This document shows, in pieces, positions 1-8,144 of a DNA stretch of 64,000 nucleotides (the first letter of the stretch is position 1; the number at the start of each line of letters is the position of its first letter). Origin of the DNA: Granulicella sapmiensis (GTDB lineage: Bacteria; Acidobacteriota; Terriglobia; Terriglobales; Acidobacteriaceae). The DNA lies in assembly GCA_026225395.1 (NCBI GenBank), contig JAMFSR010000037.1, forward strand, positions 124,001-188,000, written 5' to 3'. Made by a program: the position numbers and the translations under genes. Under the pieces are notes generated by a model. The model saw only the letters and a program-made list of their open reading frames with translations. It made no database searches and was not told where the DNA came from.

Positions 1-607
1 TGACGATGAAGGCGATCCGGCGCGGAAGGTGGATCTAGTGCAGGATGGTGTGCTGAAGACGTTTTTGATGTCGCGGCAGCCGATTGCGAGTGTGCAGGAG
101 TCGAACGGGCATGGGCGCGCCGAGACGGGCAAGATGCCGACGGGACGGCAGGGGAACTTGATTGTCACGTCGACGAAGACTGTTTCGGATGCTGAGCTAA
201 GAGAGATGTTGAAGGCCGAGGCGAAGAAGCAGGGCAAGGCTTATGGGCTTTACTTCGAGGACATTTCTTCTGGGTTCGCGGTGACGACGCGGCGCAGTCC
301 GCAGGCGTTCCAGGTGATTCCGCTGGTTGTTTACCGTGTTTATGTGGATGGGAGACCGGATGAGTTGGTGCGTGGGGTTTCGATTGTGGGGACGCCGCAG
401 GCTGCGTTGATGAGCATTGTGGCGACGGGCGATCATCAGGATATTTTCAATGGCGAGTGCGGGGCGGAGTCGGGGACGATTCCGGTGAGTGCGGTGGCTC
501 CGGCGATGCTGGTGAGCGCGATTGAGACGCAGAAGCAGGCGCAGGGGACGGCGCGGCCGCCGATTGTGCCGGCTCCGCCGTTGGGGCTGAAGAAGGGTGG
601 GGAGTGA
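1..607 (+). CDS. TldD/PmbA-like metallopeptidase-related protein, C-terminal part
   Basis: The frame is open from base 2 and ends at a TGA at 605-607, so only about the last 200 residues are in the window. A GTG at 29 is merely the first internal start-like codon. The piece has the ESNGHGR motif followed by a Gly-rich stretch that also occurs in the next protein, and ends in a Pro-rich tail. Members of the TldD/PmbA family process small peptides. Many Acidobacteriota carry tandem copies annotated as TldD-related. The stop overlaps the GTG start of the next gene by 4 bases, implying translational coupling. The TldD zinc motif HExxxH would lie upstream, so catalytic competence cannot be judged. 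Confidence 0.7.
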   Translation, partial: DDEGDPARKVDLVQDGVLKTFLMSRQPIASVQESNGHGRAETGKMPTGRQGNLIVTSTKTVSDAELREMLKAEAKKQGKAYGLYFEDISSGFAVTTRRSPQAFQVIPLVVYRVYVDGRPDELVRGVSIVGTPQAALMSIVATGDHQDIFNGECGAESGTIPVSAVAPAMLVSAIETQKQAQGTARPPIVPAPPLGLKKGGE

Positions 608-2379
608 TGGGGATGGTGCCGGTTTTGAAGAGAGCGGTCGAGCTTTGCTCGATACCCCACCCTTTCGCAAATGCGCGAAAGGATGGGCCACCCGCGTTTG
701 TGGTGGGTGTTGTATTGGTGGGCCTGACGATGTGTGCGAACGCACAAACCCCGATCTCCAAAAGCGAGAGATCGGGGGCACCCAGTGTAGTTGCCAATGC
801 TGAGAGTGATTCGTTGTTGACGGCGATGAAGGAGGAGCTGGCGCGGGAGAAGGAGTTGCTGGTGTTGCCGGGGATGCAGCGGCCTTACTTTATGGAGTAC
901 CGGCTGGAAGATATCGATAACTACGAGGCTGTGGCGAACTTTGGGGCGTTGACGCGGGAAGGTGAAACGCATCAGCGGGTGGTTCGGGTGCAGGTGCGGA
1001 TTGGGGACTATGCGACGGATTCGAGCTCGTCGCGCGGGGACGGAGCGCTGGAGCTCGCGCCCGGGGACGATGATCCGGCGGCGTTGAAGTATGCGCTGTG
1101 GACGGCGACCGACGAGGCGTATAAAGCGGCCCTGCGGGCGTACTCGGCCAAGCAGGCAGCGTTGAAGAGCTTTCAGAGTCCGCCAACGGCGAATGACTTT
1201 ACGCCGGCCAAGCCTGTGGTTCGAGTGGAACCGGTGGTGAAGCTGGAGATCGATAAGGACGAGTGGAAGCAACGGATTATCGAGGCGAGTGGTTTGTTTC
1301 TGATCGCGCCTGAGGTGAAGAGCTTTGCGCAGGATGTGCAGTTTTCTTCGGCCAGCGTGAATGGGATTGTAGTGAACCGCTATACGGTGAACACGGATGG
1401 GACTGTGCTTCGGCATGGCTATGCCGGGTATACGGATTCGATCAACGTGAGCGGGCAGGCTGATGATGGGATGCAGTTGAGCCGGAATAACGGATCGACG
1501 GCGGTAACCGGGGCGGGGTTGGAGAGTGCGGCATCGTTGCATAAGAGGACGATTGAAAACCTGAAGAGCCTGGAAGAGCTGCGGCATGCGCCAGTGGTGG
1601 AGGCGGAGGATTATCACGGGCCGGTGTTGTTTTCAGGCGATGCGGCGGCGGACGTGATCAGCAAGTTGTTTGTGCCGAACGTGGAGGCTGATAGGCCGGA
1701 TATGGGGACGACGGCGAGGACGCAGGGAGCGTATCAATCGAGCCTGCATACGCCGGTGCTGCCCGCGTTTCTGACGGTGGTGGATGATCCGGGGCTGAAG
1801 ACGTTTGAAGGCGAGTCGCTGGTGGGCGCTTATGCCGTCGACGATGAAGGTGTGCCGGTTGAGCCGGTGACGATTGTCGATAAGGGCAAGCTGGTGGACT
1901 TTTTGATTGGGCGGGAGCCGGTGAAGGACTTTCCGGAGTCGAACGGGCATGGGCGTGCGGCGCCGGGGCAGGCGGCGCATTCGCGGGCTGGCGTGATTGA
2001 GTTGAAGTCGAGCCAGGAGTTGACTGCAGCGCAGATGCGGGCGAAGCTGATGGCGCTGGCCAAGCAGCAGGGCCGCGATGTGTATGAGGTGGAGACGCTA
2101 GGCGGCGAGCTGATCCCGCGGTTGTTGTACCGGGTGTCTCCGGATGGAACGCGGACGCTGGTACGAGGCGCGGCGTTTGATGAGCTGGACCAGCGGTCGC
2201 TACGAAGTGGTGTGCTGGCTGCAGGCGGCAAGCCTTATATTGCGCAGAGTATTAGTCCGGTGCCGGAGACGACGATTGCGCCGGAGATACTGTTTGCGGA
2301 TATCGCGGTGAAGCGGGCGACTGAGCAGCAGGAGAAGGTGCCGTATTATCCGCCGCCGGTGGTTGACGGCAGGGAGTAG
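604..2379 (+). CDS. TldD/PmbA-like (TldE-type) exported protein
   Basis: A 591-residue paralog of the preceding gene, sharing the ESNGHGRA motif (around residue 445) and C-terminal fold. I find no HExxxH zinc motif, so it resembles the non-catalytic TldE/PmbA partner more than TldD. The N-terminus reads as a signal peptide: basic start, hydrophobic core near residues 36-47, and an ANA-Q cleavage site. Codons 18-58 are largely made of three DNA hairpins (see the repeat at 655-777), so the export signal appears built from or invaded by a repeat. The last codons and stop lie in a low-complexity tract at 2371-2400. A start downstream of the repeat cannot be excluded. Confidence 0.7.
   Translation: MMGMVPVLKRAVELCSIPHPFANARKDGPPAFVVGVVLVGLTMCANAQTPISKSERSGAPSVVANAESDSLLTAMKEELAREKELLVLPGMQRPYFMEYRLEDIDNYEAVANFGALTREGETHQRVVRVQVRIGDYATDSSSSRGDGALELAPGDDDPAALKYALWTATDEAYKAALRAYSAKQAALKSFQSPPTANDFTPAKPVVRVEPVVKLEIDKDEWKQRIIEASGLFLIAPEVKSFAQDVQFSSASVNGIVVNRYTVNTDGTVLRHGYAGYTDSINVSGQADDGMQLSRNNGSTAVTGAGLESAASLHKRTIENLKSLEELRHAPVVEAEDYHGPVLFSGDAAADVISKLFVPNVEADRPDMGTTARTQGAYQSSLHTPVLPAFLTVVDDPGLKTFEGESLVGAYAVDDEGVPVEPVTIVDKGKLVDFLIGREPVKDFPESNGHGRAAPGQAAHSRAGVIELKSSQELTAAQMRAKLMALAKQQGRDVYEVETLGGELIPRLLYRVSPDGTRTLVRGAAFDELDQRSLRSGVLAAGGKPYIAQSISPVPETTIAPEILFADIAVKRATEQQEKVPYYPPPVVDGRE
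655..777. repeat. REP-like triple hairpin inside a coding region
   Basis: Three consecutive inverted repeats. First, CCCA-c-CCTTTCGC pairs with GCGAAAGG-a-TGGG (about 655-687). Second, CACCC pairs with GTGGGTG (about 689-710). Third, CCCCGATCTC (749-758) pairs perfectly with GAGATCGGGG (768-777). The arrangement resembles dispersed intergenic palindromes of Acidobacteriaceae, and a related hairpin block is at 53440-53560. Here it is read through in frame. Confidence 0.55.
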
Positions 2380-2400
2380 CGATAGGGATTAGGGAGTAGT
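2371..2400. repeat. Low-complexity aggga/tagg repeat tract
   Basis: A short tract of near-repeats (agggagtag, gatagggattagg, gagtag) that supplies the last codons and TAG stop of the upstream gene. Similar tracts occur at 4492, 9497, 12334, 12791, 16845, 19195, 20893, 24995 and 57438. Confidence 0.5.
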
Positions 2401-2405
2401 TTTGA

Positions 2406-3611
2406 GTGCCGCTTAACGTGGCGCTGCCGGGTTTGCATTTTTCTTGTGGGGTTGCGGGATTGAAGAGCTGGATTGAGATTTCCGGAGCGCGGCTGGCGGA
2501 GAACTTTCGCGCGGTGCGGTCGGTTGCGGGCGTTGGGGTGGAAGTGCTCGCGGTCATTAAGGCCGATGCCTATGGGCATGGCGCAGCCGTCTGCGCGCCC
2601 GTGCTGGTGGAAGCTGGGGCGAAGTGGCTTGGGGTGAGTGATCTTGAAGAAGGCGTGACGCAACGGGAGTTGATGCCCCATAGCGGCGTGCGCGTGCTGG
2701 TGATGTGCGGAATGGAAGCGGGCGATGCGGTGGGTATGGTCGCGCATGGGCTTACACCGGTGGTGTGGACCGCGGAGCATGTAATGGCGATGGAGCGGGC
2801 GGCGAGAGCCGGTGGGCATCGTGTGCCGGTGCATGTGGAGGTGGAAACGGGGATGGCACGGCAGGGAGCGGCGGTGGGTGAAGAACTGGCTAAGGTGCTG
2901 GAGCGGCTGGCGAACTCGCGCTGGGTGAGCTGCGAGGGTGTGATGACGCACCTGTGTTGCTCGGAGGTTGCCGGAGCGGGTACGACGAAGGTGGCGCTGG
3001 AGCGGTTTGCGGCGGCGCTGGAGCAGGTTACAGCGGCGGGGGTGAAGCCCGAGTTTGTGCATCTGGCGAATACATCCGCCGTGGATGAAGGTGGGACGAT
3101 GCGATGGATTCGAGCGAAGGCCAAGGCCATGGGTGCGCGGGCGATGGTGCGGCCGGGGGTGGGGCTTTATGGACATTGTCTGCCGATTGAAGGGGCGGGT
3201 GCTGGGTCGCTGGGTTCGAAGCTTGCGCCGGTGATGGAGTGGAAGACGCGGGTGATCGGGCTGCGTGAAATCGAGGTGGGGATGACGGTTGGGTATGGAG
3301 CGACGTTTGTCGCGGCGAAGACGATGCGGCTGGCGCTGCTGCCTGTGGGGTATGCAGATGGGTTTCGGAGGGCGGCTTCGTCGGGTGTGGGAGATGGGTG
3401 GGTGATTGTGAAGGGGCAGAAGGCCAGCGTGGTGGGGCGGGTATCGATGAATTTGGTTGTGGTGGATGTGACGGAGATTGCGGGGGTGGTTGAAGGTGAT
3501 GAGGTTTTGTTGCTGGGGAATGGGGTGAGCGCCGAGGATCATGCGCGGTGGAGTGGGACGATCGCGTATGACGTGTTGTGTGGGGTGCGAGGGCGGATGG
3601 TGCGGGTGTAG
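2406..3611 (+). CDS. alr: Alanine racemase
   Basis: A PLP-dependent enzyme that interconverts L- and D-alanine for peptidoglycan. The 401-residue length fits the family once a short N-terminal extension is allowed for. The PLP-lysine motif KADAYGHG lies near residue 40, the substrate-site VRPGVGLYG is mid-protein, and the second catalytic tyrosine is in VGYGATF near residue 300. The annotated start is GTG at 2406; a TTG at 2460 just before the first beta strand (SWIEIS) is an alternative. It follows the TldE-like gene by 26 bases and may share its transcript. Confidence 0.93.
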   Translation: MPLNVALPGLHFSCGVAGLKSWIEISGARLAENFRAVRSVAGVGVEVLAVIKADAYGHGAAVCAPVLVEAGAKWLGVSDLEEGVTQRELMPHSGVRVLVMCGMEAGDAVGMVAHGLTPVVWTAEHVMAMERAARAGGHRVPVHVEVETGMARQGAAVGEELAKVLERLANSRWVSCEGVMTHLCCSEVAGAGTTKVALERFAAALEQVTAAGVKPEFVHLANTSAVDEGGTMRWIRAKAKAMGARAMVRPGVGLYGHCLPIEGAGAGSLGSKLAPVMEWKTRVIGLREIEVGMTVGYGATFVAAKTMRLALLPVGYADGFRRAASSGVGDGWVIVKGQKASVVGRVSMNLVVVDVTEIAGVVEGDEVLLLGNGVSAEDHARWSGTIAYDVLCGVRGRMVRV

Positions 3612-3694
3612 TCATCGTTCCGCGCATCAAGATTAATTTGCTGAAACAGCAAGAAATTCCCTTGATTCTTGGTAAAATTTGGCTGTAGGGAAAG

Positions 3695-3722
3695 CCACTG
3701 AGCGGCTGACACCGCCCAGTGG
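3695..3722. terminator. Inverted repeat downstream of a minus-strand small ORF
   Basis: CCACTG (3695-3700) pairs with CAGTGG (3717-3722), with an inner GCGG/CCGC stem. It lies just beyond the stop of the small minus-strand ORF ending at 3733. There is only a weak T-tract on either strand, so terminator function is uncertain. Confidence 0.4.
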
Positions 3723-3732
3723 TGTTAAGTGA

Positions 3733-3853
3733 CTACCAGTACTGCAGCAAGTGCAGCACCACAGCAATCTTCGTCAGCAGGAAGAGAATCACTTCTCCTG
3801 GTACCTGCAACGAAAACCGCCTATAGCGAGCCCGCAAGGGTTGAATAGGCCAT
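3733..3853 (-). CDS. Putative small hydrophobic peptide unit (leader plus 19-34 aa peptide)
   Basis: On the minus strand a near-perfect anti-SD match (aaggaggtg) abuts an ATG at 3853 that opens a 10-residue ORF (MAYSTLAGSL, stop at 3821). Overlapping it, another frame encodes a very hydrophobic peptide ending LLTKIAVVLHLLQYW with its TAG at 3733-3735. Possible starts are GTG 3792 (preceded by AGGAGA), TTG 3810 or TTG 3837. Two hairpins flank the unit (3695-3722 and 3874-3897). The layout resembles a leader/toxin type I module, but I do not recognise a family and expression is unproven. Confidence 0.3.
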
Positions 3854-3873
3854 CACCTCCTTCATAGAGAATC

Positions 3874-3908
3874 GCCTCGGGGCGGGAACCCCGAGGCATT
3901 CGCTTTTT
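3874..3908 (+). terminator. Rho-independent terminator candidate
   Basis: GCCTCGGGG (3874-3882) and CCCCGAGGC (3889-3897) form a strong stem around a short loop, followed by attcgc and five T residues. Oriented for plus-strand transcripts, it could end alr read-through or an RNA antisense to the small minus-strand unit. Confidence 0.6.
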
Positions 3909-4056
3909 AGGGCGAATCTTGTGCGCTCGGTGTTGCCCTTCTACGAGCCAGCTCTATGAAGGCGGGGTCAGTATCTCACTCTGGAAACGTGCGCGATGAC
4001 GGGCGCCGTTGTGTGATGTGGTTCGTATTCCCAATTGCGGACGGTAAACTGAAGAG

Positions 4057-5271
4057 ATGTTTTCGAAGCTTTATGCGAAGTGGATGTTTGCCTGGGAAAC
4101 GGCCCTGACGACTCGCGATGAGAATCGTGTGGAGCGGCCGTTGGAGTGGGGTTTTGATCATCTGGTCGATTTTGGCGGGGATGAGGCGGCGCAGGCTGTG
4201 GCTGCCGGTGAGATGTCGGGGTTGGAGGCGATGGTCGCGCTGAATGCGCGGATCGCGGCTGATCCGCACTCGTTCTTCGACTACAAGACGCCGACGGATT
4301 TTCGCATCGAGATGCGGCATCCTGAGCTGCATCCGACGAATGTTCGGCCGGAGACGCTGGAGCAGGAGCGCGAGTACAAGCGGCAGGCGAAGGTGGGAGA
4401 GCTGCGGAAGGAGCCGTTTCTGCGGTTTACATCGGCGGTGAAGACGCCTTATCCCGAGAATGATGTGGTGAATGCGCGGTGGTATGAAAGTGCAGGGAAT
4501 AGGGAACAGGGAGTAGGAATTAGGGAAGGCGAGAAGCGCAAGCCGAAGCAGGCGATGATTGTGATGCCGCAGTGGAATGCGGATGCGATTTCGCACAATG
4601 TGTTTGGGAGTTTGTTCAATCAGTTTGGGATTTCGGTGCTGCGGTTGTCGAAGCCGTATCACGATACGCGGAGGCCGGCGGAGCTGGAGCGGTCGGACTA
4701 TGCGGTGAGCTCGAATGTGGGGCGCACGATTGAGGCTTGCCGGCAGGCGGTGGCGGATATACGGAGCTGTGTGGATTGGCTGGAGGCGCAGGGGTATGAG
4801 CAGATCGGCGTGCTGGGCACGAGCTTAGGCAGCTGCTATGCGTTTATCGCGGCAGCGATGGATGCGCGGCTGAAGGTGTGCGCGTTCAACCATGCGTCAA
4901 CGTGGTTTGGCGATGTGGTTTGGACGGGGCAGAGCACGCGGCATATTCACGCGACGTTTGAGCATGCAGGGCTGACGCAGGATGATGTGCGGAAGATCTT
5001 TGTGGCTGTGAGCCCGATGGCGTACATGGAGCAGTTTGCGGCGAACCCCAAAAGGTCGCTTGTGGTTTATGCGCCGTATGACCTGACGTTTATACGGGCG
5101 CTGTCGCTCGATGTGCTGAAGAACTTCGACAAGTATGGCGTGGACTACGTGGCGAAGGTGCTGCCGTGTGGGCACTACACGACGGGGGAGACGCCTTACA
5201 AGTACATCGATGGGTGGTACATCGGGTCGTTTGTGTGGAGCACGTTTCGAAAGCTGGCTGCGACCGGGTAA
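4057..5271 (+). CDS. Alpha/beta hydrolase, ABHD18/DUF2048-like
   Basis: A 404-residue protein without a signal peptide. The nucleophile elbow GTSLGS is near residue 252, preceded by an alpha/beta core (AMIVMPQWNAD, SVLRLSKPYHD). A later acidic stretch (YAPYDLTF) and CGHYTTGE would supply the Asp and His of the triad. The overall look fits ABHD18/DUF2048-type hydrolases; the substrate is unknown. A TAAACT hexamer at 4045-4050 sits 6 bases before the ATG, hinting at a leaderless transcript. Residues about 146-158 (GNREQGVGIREG) are encoded by a low-complexity repeat absent from the expected fold. Confidence 0.75.
   Translation: MFSKLYAKWMFAWETALTTRDENRVERPLEWGFDHLVDFGGDEAAQAVAAGEMSGLEAMVALNARIAADPHSFFDYKTPTDFRIEMRHPELHPTNVRPETLEQEREYKRQAKVGELRKEPFLRFTSAVKTPYPENDVVNARWYESAGNREQGVGIREGEKRKPKQAMIVMPQWNADAISHNVFGSLFNQFGISVLRLSKPYHDTRRPAELERSDYAVSSNVGRTIEACRQAVADIRSCVDWLEAQGYEQIGVLGTSLGSCYAFIAAAMDARLKVCAFNHASTWFGDVVWTGQSTRHIHATFEHAGLTQDDVRKIFVAVSPMAYMEQFAANPKRSLVVYAPYDLTFIRALSLDVLKNFDKYGVDYVAKVLPCGHYTTGETPYKYIDGWYIGSFVWSTFRKLAATG
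4492..4528. repeat. In-frame low-complexity repeat insert
   Basis: The tract agggaatagggaacagggag plus aattaggga lies inside the hydrolase gene and encodes GNREQG-type residues between an N-terminal domain and the first core beta strand. The same wording recurs in tgt at 12791 (ggaatagcgaacagggg). Confidence 0.6.
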
Positions 5272-5325
5272 AGCAAAAGCCTTGAACGCAAAGGCCGCTA
5301 AGGGAACGAAGTTTCGCGAAGGGGG

Positions 5326-5421
5326 TTAGATGGATTCTTCTTCGTCCTTGCGGAACATGGCGACGATGCAGGGAGCTGCAATGAAGGCGAGGAAGGTGCC
5401 GGCTACGATGAAATCATGCAT
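5326..5421 (-). CDS. Small single-pass membrane protein, 31 aa
   Basis: A minus-strand ATG at 5421 is preceded by ccaggagaatcaca, a good Shine-Dalgarno. The ORF runs 31 codons to a TAA at 5326-5328. The peptide is one hydrophobic helix (FIVAGTFLAFIAAPCIVAMF) followed by a charged RKDEEES tail, so it should insert with the tail on one face. Function is unknown; it is too small for most gene callers. An inverted repeat at 5513-5562 lies on its 5-prime side. Confidence 0.6.
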   Translation of the reverse strand: MHDFIVAGTFLAFIAAPCIVAMFRKDEEESI

Positions 5422-5512
5422 TGTGATTCTCCTGGGTGATTGGGCTTACATGCCCTCTCGACTTGCTTAGATTCGCAGCCCGTGAAGAGTTTGATAATTC
5501 CACAAACGACAG

Positions 5513-5562
5513 ACACGCGTAACCTCATGGTCATTTGGAGTGACCTGAAAGTGTTACGCGTG
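5513..5562. promoter_or_regulatory. Nested inverted repeat
   Basis: Perfect 10-bp arms CACGCGTAAC (5514-5523) and GTTACGCGTG (5553-5562) enclose a second inverted repeat, GGTCA...TGACC (about 5529-5545). It sits between two minus-strand genes, upstream of the small membrane protein. No T-tract follows, so an operator, cruciform or RNA leader hairpin is more likely than a terminator. Confidence 0.45.
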
Positions 5563-5590
5563 AAAAACGCAGCCGGATTGTGTGCCTTTG

Positions 5591-5998
5591 TTAGGCGGGC
5601 CGTGCAAAGGACAGAAGAGCGGCGAAGAGTCGACGGGCGACGCTGGCCGGGGTTTCGGTTTGCACGGGCAAGGTGAAGACCGTGGCTGGAGTTGAAAGCG
5701 GGGTGGTGCGGCCGTGAAGCTGTTGCTGGGCTTCGCGGAAAGCCTGGCGTGCGATCTCCTGCTCGACCTGGGCGACGATGCGGTCGGCCTGAGCCTGGGA
5801 GTTGCGGCGAGCGGATTCCGGTGTGGAGAACGATGCAGCGGCCGAAGCGGATGCGCGGTTGACGAGATGAAGGCCATGGTGGCGGAGCGTGGCGAACGGC
5901 AGAGCCGAGGTGTTCGCCGCGACACCCGACCTCTGAACGGCCTTGTGGGCTGGCGCTGCCATGCCGGAGAACGGAAACGAAATGATTGAAGTTGCCAT
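5591..5998 (-). CDS. Hypothetical protein
   Basis: The start chosen is ATG 5998 (MATSIISF), preceded by gggaaggaacgctc, giving 135 residues. The frame stays open upstream and ATG 6139, with GAGGAG three bases before it, would add 47 residues. The protein is Ala/Ser/Gln-rich with a predicted helix (QADRIVAQVEQEIARQAF) and a hydrophobic C-terminus. I recognise no family. It is divergent from glyA. Confidence 0.4.
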   Translation of the reverse strand: MATSIISFPFSGMAAPAHKAVQRSGVAANTSALPFATLRHHGLHLVNRASASAAASFSTPESARRNSQAQADRIVAQVEQEIARQAFREAQQQLHGRTTPLSTPATVFTLPVQTETPASVARRLFAALLSFARPA

Positions 5999-6243
5999 GA
6001 GCGTTCCTTCCCTTACATCGGGGCCCGGTTGCAACTCAGCGGCAATCCGATGAGATGCAAGTGCCGGCGCATTGACTGGCTGCGAAGTAGGTTCACCCTT
6101 GAGTGGAGTACGTTCGCTGGGTCTCGACAGATTGAGCATGATCTCCTCGAATGAGAAAAACATCCCCCGAGGAACGTTGGTAATAGACCGTGCGTGTGAT
6201 GCCCGCATGACACTTACGTGTTATTACCCACCGGGGCTGAGGG

Positions 6244-6249
6244 TAAAAT
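6244..6249 (+). promoter_or_regulatory. Candidate -10 (TAAAAT) of glyA
   Basis: TAAAAT lies 6 bases before the glyA ATG, with TTATTA at 6221-6226 as a weak -35 (17-bp spacer). This implies a leaderless or nearly leaderless glyA mRNA. Confidence 0.4.
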
Positions 6250-6255
6250 TGGGAT

Positions 6256-7518
6256 ATGCCTATCGACCTGAATGCGACCCTTGCGGCTTCCGATCCGGAC
6301 ATTGCCGCACAAATCGAGAACGAGATCCTGCGCCAGCATGAAGGCCTGGAGATGATTGCGAGTGAGAACTTCGTTTCGCGCGCGGTGCTGGAAGTGGTTG
6401 GCACGGTGTTTACGAACAAGTATGCGGAGGGGTATCCGGGCAAGCGGTACTACGGCGGATGCGAGTTCGCCGATGTGGTGGAGAACCTGGCGCGTGATCG
6501 CGCGAAGAAGCTGTTCGGCGCAGAGCATGTGAACGTCCAGCCGCATTCGGGGTCGCAGGCCAATGCCGCGGCTTATATGTCGCTGATTCAGCCGGGAGAC
6601 AAGATCTTGGGGCTCGACCTGGCCAATGGCGGGCATCTGACGCATGGACACAAGCTGAATTTTTCGGGCAAGCTGTACCAGGTGGCGGGGTACAAGGTTC
6701 GTCCCGATACGGAAGTGATCGACTACGACGAGCTGGAGGCACAGGCCATTGCCGAGCAGCCGAAGATGATCATCGGCGGCGGATCGGCGTATCCGCGAAC
6801 GTTTGATTTTCCGCGGATGCGGGCGATTGCGGACAAGGTGGGCGCGTTCTTCCTGGTGGATATGGCGCACTTTGCCGGGCTGGTGGCCGGCGGAGCGCAT
6901 CCTTCGCCGGTACCGCATGCGCACATCGTGACGACGACCACGCATAAGACGCTGCGTGGGCCGCGCGCGGGCATGATCCTTTGCAAGCAGGAGTTTGCGC
7001 CGGGTGTGGATCGTAGTGTGTTCCCAGGGCAGCAGGGCGGGCCGCTGATGCATGTAGTGGCGGGTAAGGCCGTGGCGTTCCATGAAGCGCTGCAGCCGGA
7101 GTTCAAGACGTATGCGGCGCAGACGGTTGCGAACGCGAAGGCGCTGGCTGAGGCAGTACAGGCCGAAGGGTTCCGCATTGTGTCGGGTGGAACGGATACG
7201 CATTTGATCCTTGTCGATGTGTTTGCCAAGGGCATGTATGGCTCGGAGGCGGAAGAAGCGCTGGGCGCGGCGGGCATCACGGTGAACAAGAATGCGATCC
7301 CGTTCGATAAGAATCCGCCGATGAAGCCGAGCGGCATTCGGATTGGAACGCCGGCGTTGACGACTCGCGGTATGAAGGAAGACGAGATGCGGACCATTGC
7401 GAAGTGGATCGGGCAGGCGCTCGAGCACAGAAGTGATGGAGCGAAGCTGGCGGAGATTCGCGGACAGGTGGCGGAGCTGGCTGAGGCGTTCCCGCTGTAT
7501 GGGTTTCTTAGAGGGTGA
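6256..7518 (+). CDS. glyA: Serine hydroxymethyltransferase
   Basis: A cytosolic PLP enzyme converting serine and tetrahydrofolate to glycine and methylene-THF, the main one-carbon source. Its 420 residues match the family. The PLP-lysine motif [13 protein letters not shown] is near residue 230; substrate and cofactor motifs include [20 protein letters not shown] and PHSGSQAN. Its stop overlaps the GTG of the downstream P-loop kinase by 4 bases. There is no room for a glycine riboswitch between the promoter-like hexamer and the ATG. Confidence 0.97.
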   Translation: MPIDLNATLAASDPDIAAQIENEILRQHEGLEMIASENFVSRAVLEVVGTVFTNKYAEGYPGKRYYGGCEFADVVENLARDRAKKLFGAEHVNVQPHSGSQANAAAYMSLIQPGDKILGLDLANGGHLTHGHKLNFSGKLYQVAGYKVRPDTEVIDYDELEAQAIAEQPKMIIGGGSAYPRTFDFPRMRAIADKVGAFFLVDMAHFAGLVAGGAHPSPVPHAHIVTTTTHKTLRGPRAGMILCKQEFAPGVDRSVFPGQQGGPLMHVVAGKAVAFHEALQPEFKTYAAQTVANAKALAEAVQAEGFRIVSGGTDTHLILVDVFAKGMYGSEAEEALGAAGITVNKNAIPFDKNPPMKPSGIRIGTPALTTRGMKEDEMRTIAKWIGQALEHRSDGAKLAEIRGQVAELAEAFPLYGFLRG

Positions 7519-8018
7519 GACTGGGTGCGCGATGGCATCTCGTGACGGGCTCAACCGGCGCGGGCAAGAGTACGTTTGCGCGGGATCTGACAGCGCGCGT
7601 GGGCGGGGTGCGGTTCTCAATCGATGAGTGGATGACTGCGCTCTACTGGATGGATTCGCCCGAGAAGAAGGATTTCTTATGGGCGATGGAGCGGATTGGG
7701 CGTTGCGAGGCGCAGATTGCGGCGGTTGCGGTATCGCTCGCGGCGGTAGGTGTGGATGCGGTGCTGGATCTGGGGTTTACGCTGCGGGAGCATCGCGAGG
7801 CTTGGCTGAAGCGGGCGCGAGAGGCTGGCGTTGCAGTGGAGCTGCATGTGCTCGATGTGCCGGTGGAAGTTCGGTGGGGACGCGTCTGTGAGCGGAACGG
7901 TGGGACGAGCGAGACGTTTTCGTTCGAGGTGACGCGGGAGATGTTCGACTTTATGGAGGCGCGGTGGGAGCTGCCTTCGGCGGACGAGCTGGCGGAGTTT
8001 CGCCAGAGGGAAGAGTAA
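7515..8018 (+). CDS. P-loop ATPase/kinase, AAA_33-like
   Basis: A 167-residue protein with Walker [10 protein letters not shown] at residues 12-20 and a DEW segment near residue 37, followed by helical lid sequence, as in zeta-toxin, chloramphenicol-phosphotransferase and polynucleotide-kinase-like small-molecule kinases. The substrate cannot be told. The GTG start overlaps the glyA stop (GTGA), so translation is coupled. No antitoxin-like partner is adjacent, so I do not call it a zeta toxin. Confidence 0.7.
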   Translation: MRLGARWHLVTGSTGAGKSTFARDLTARVGGVRFSIDEWMTALYWMDSPEKKDFLWAMERIGRCEAQIAAVAVSLAAVGVDAVLDLGFTLREHREAWLKRAREAGVAVELHVLDVPVEVRWGRVCERNGGTSETFSFEVTREMFDFMEARWELPSADELAEFRQREE

Positions 8019-8144
8019 TAGTTGCAGCATTTGCAGGAAAACCTCATGGGAGCAGGCAACGTATTCTGTACCCGTGAGATTCGGGATTCTTTTGCGCTAC
8101 ACTCTGCGATGGCTGGGGTTCGACCCTAGAAGACGGAGGCAAGC

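Noticed and set aside
436..1617. A 393-codon minus-strand open frame
   Set aside because: Antisense shadow of the TldE-like gene; its composition (His/Arg/Pro-rich) is what high-GC antisense frames give.
6140..6255. Glycine riboswitch upstream of glyA
   Set aside because: The TAAAAT box is 6 bases from the start codon and no aptamer core is visible.
7515..8018. Zeta-toxin interpretation of the P-loop protein
   Set aside because: No epsilon-like antitoxin and no zeta-specific substrate motif; its coupling to glyA favours a metabolic kinase.
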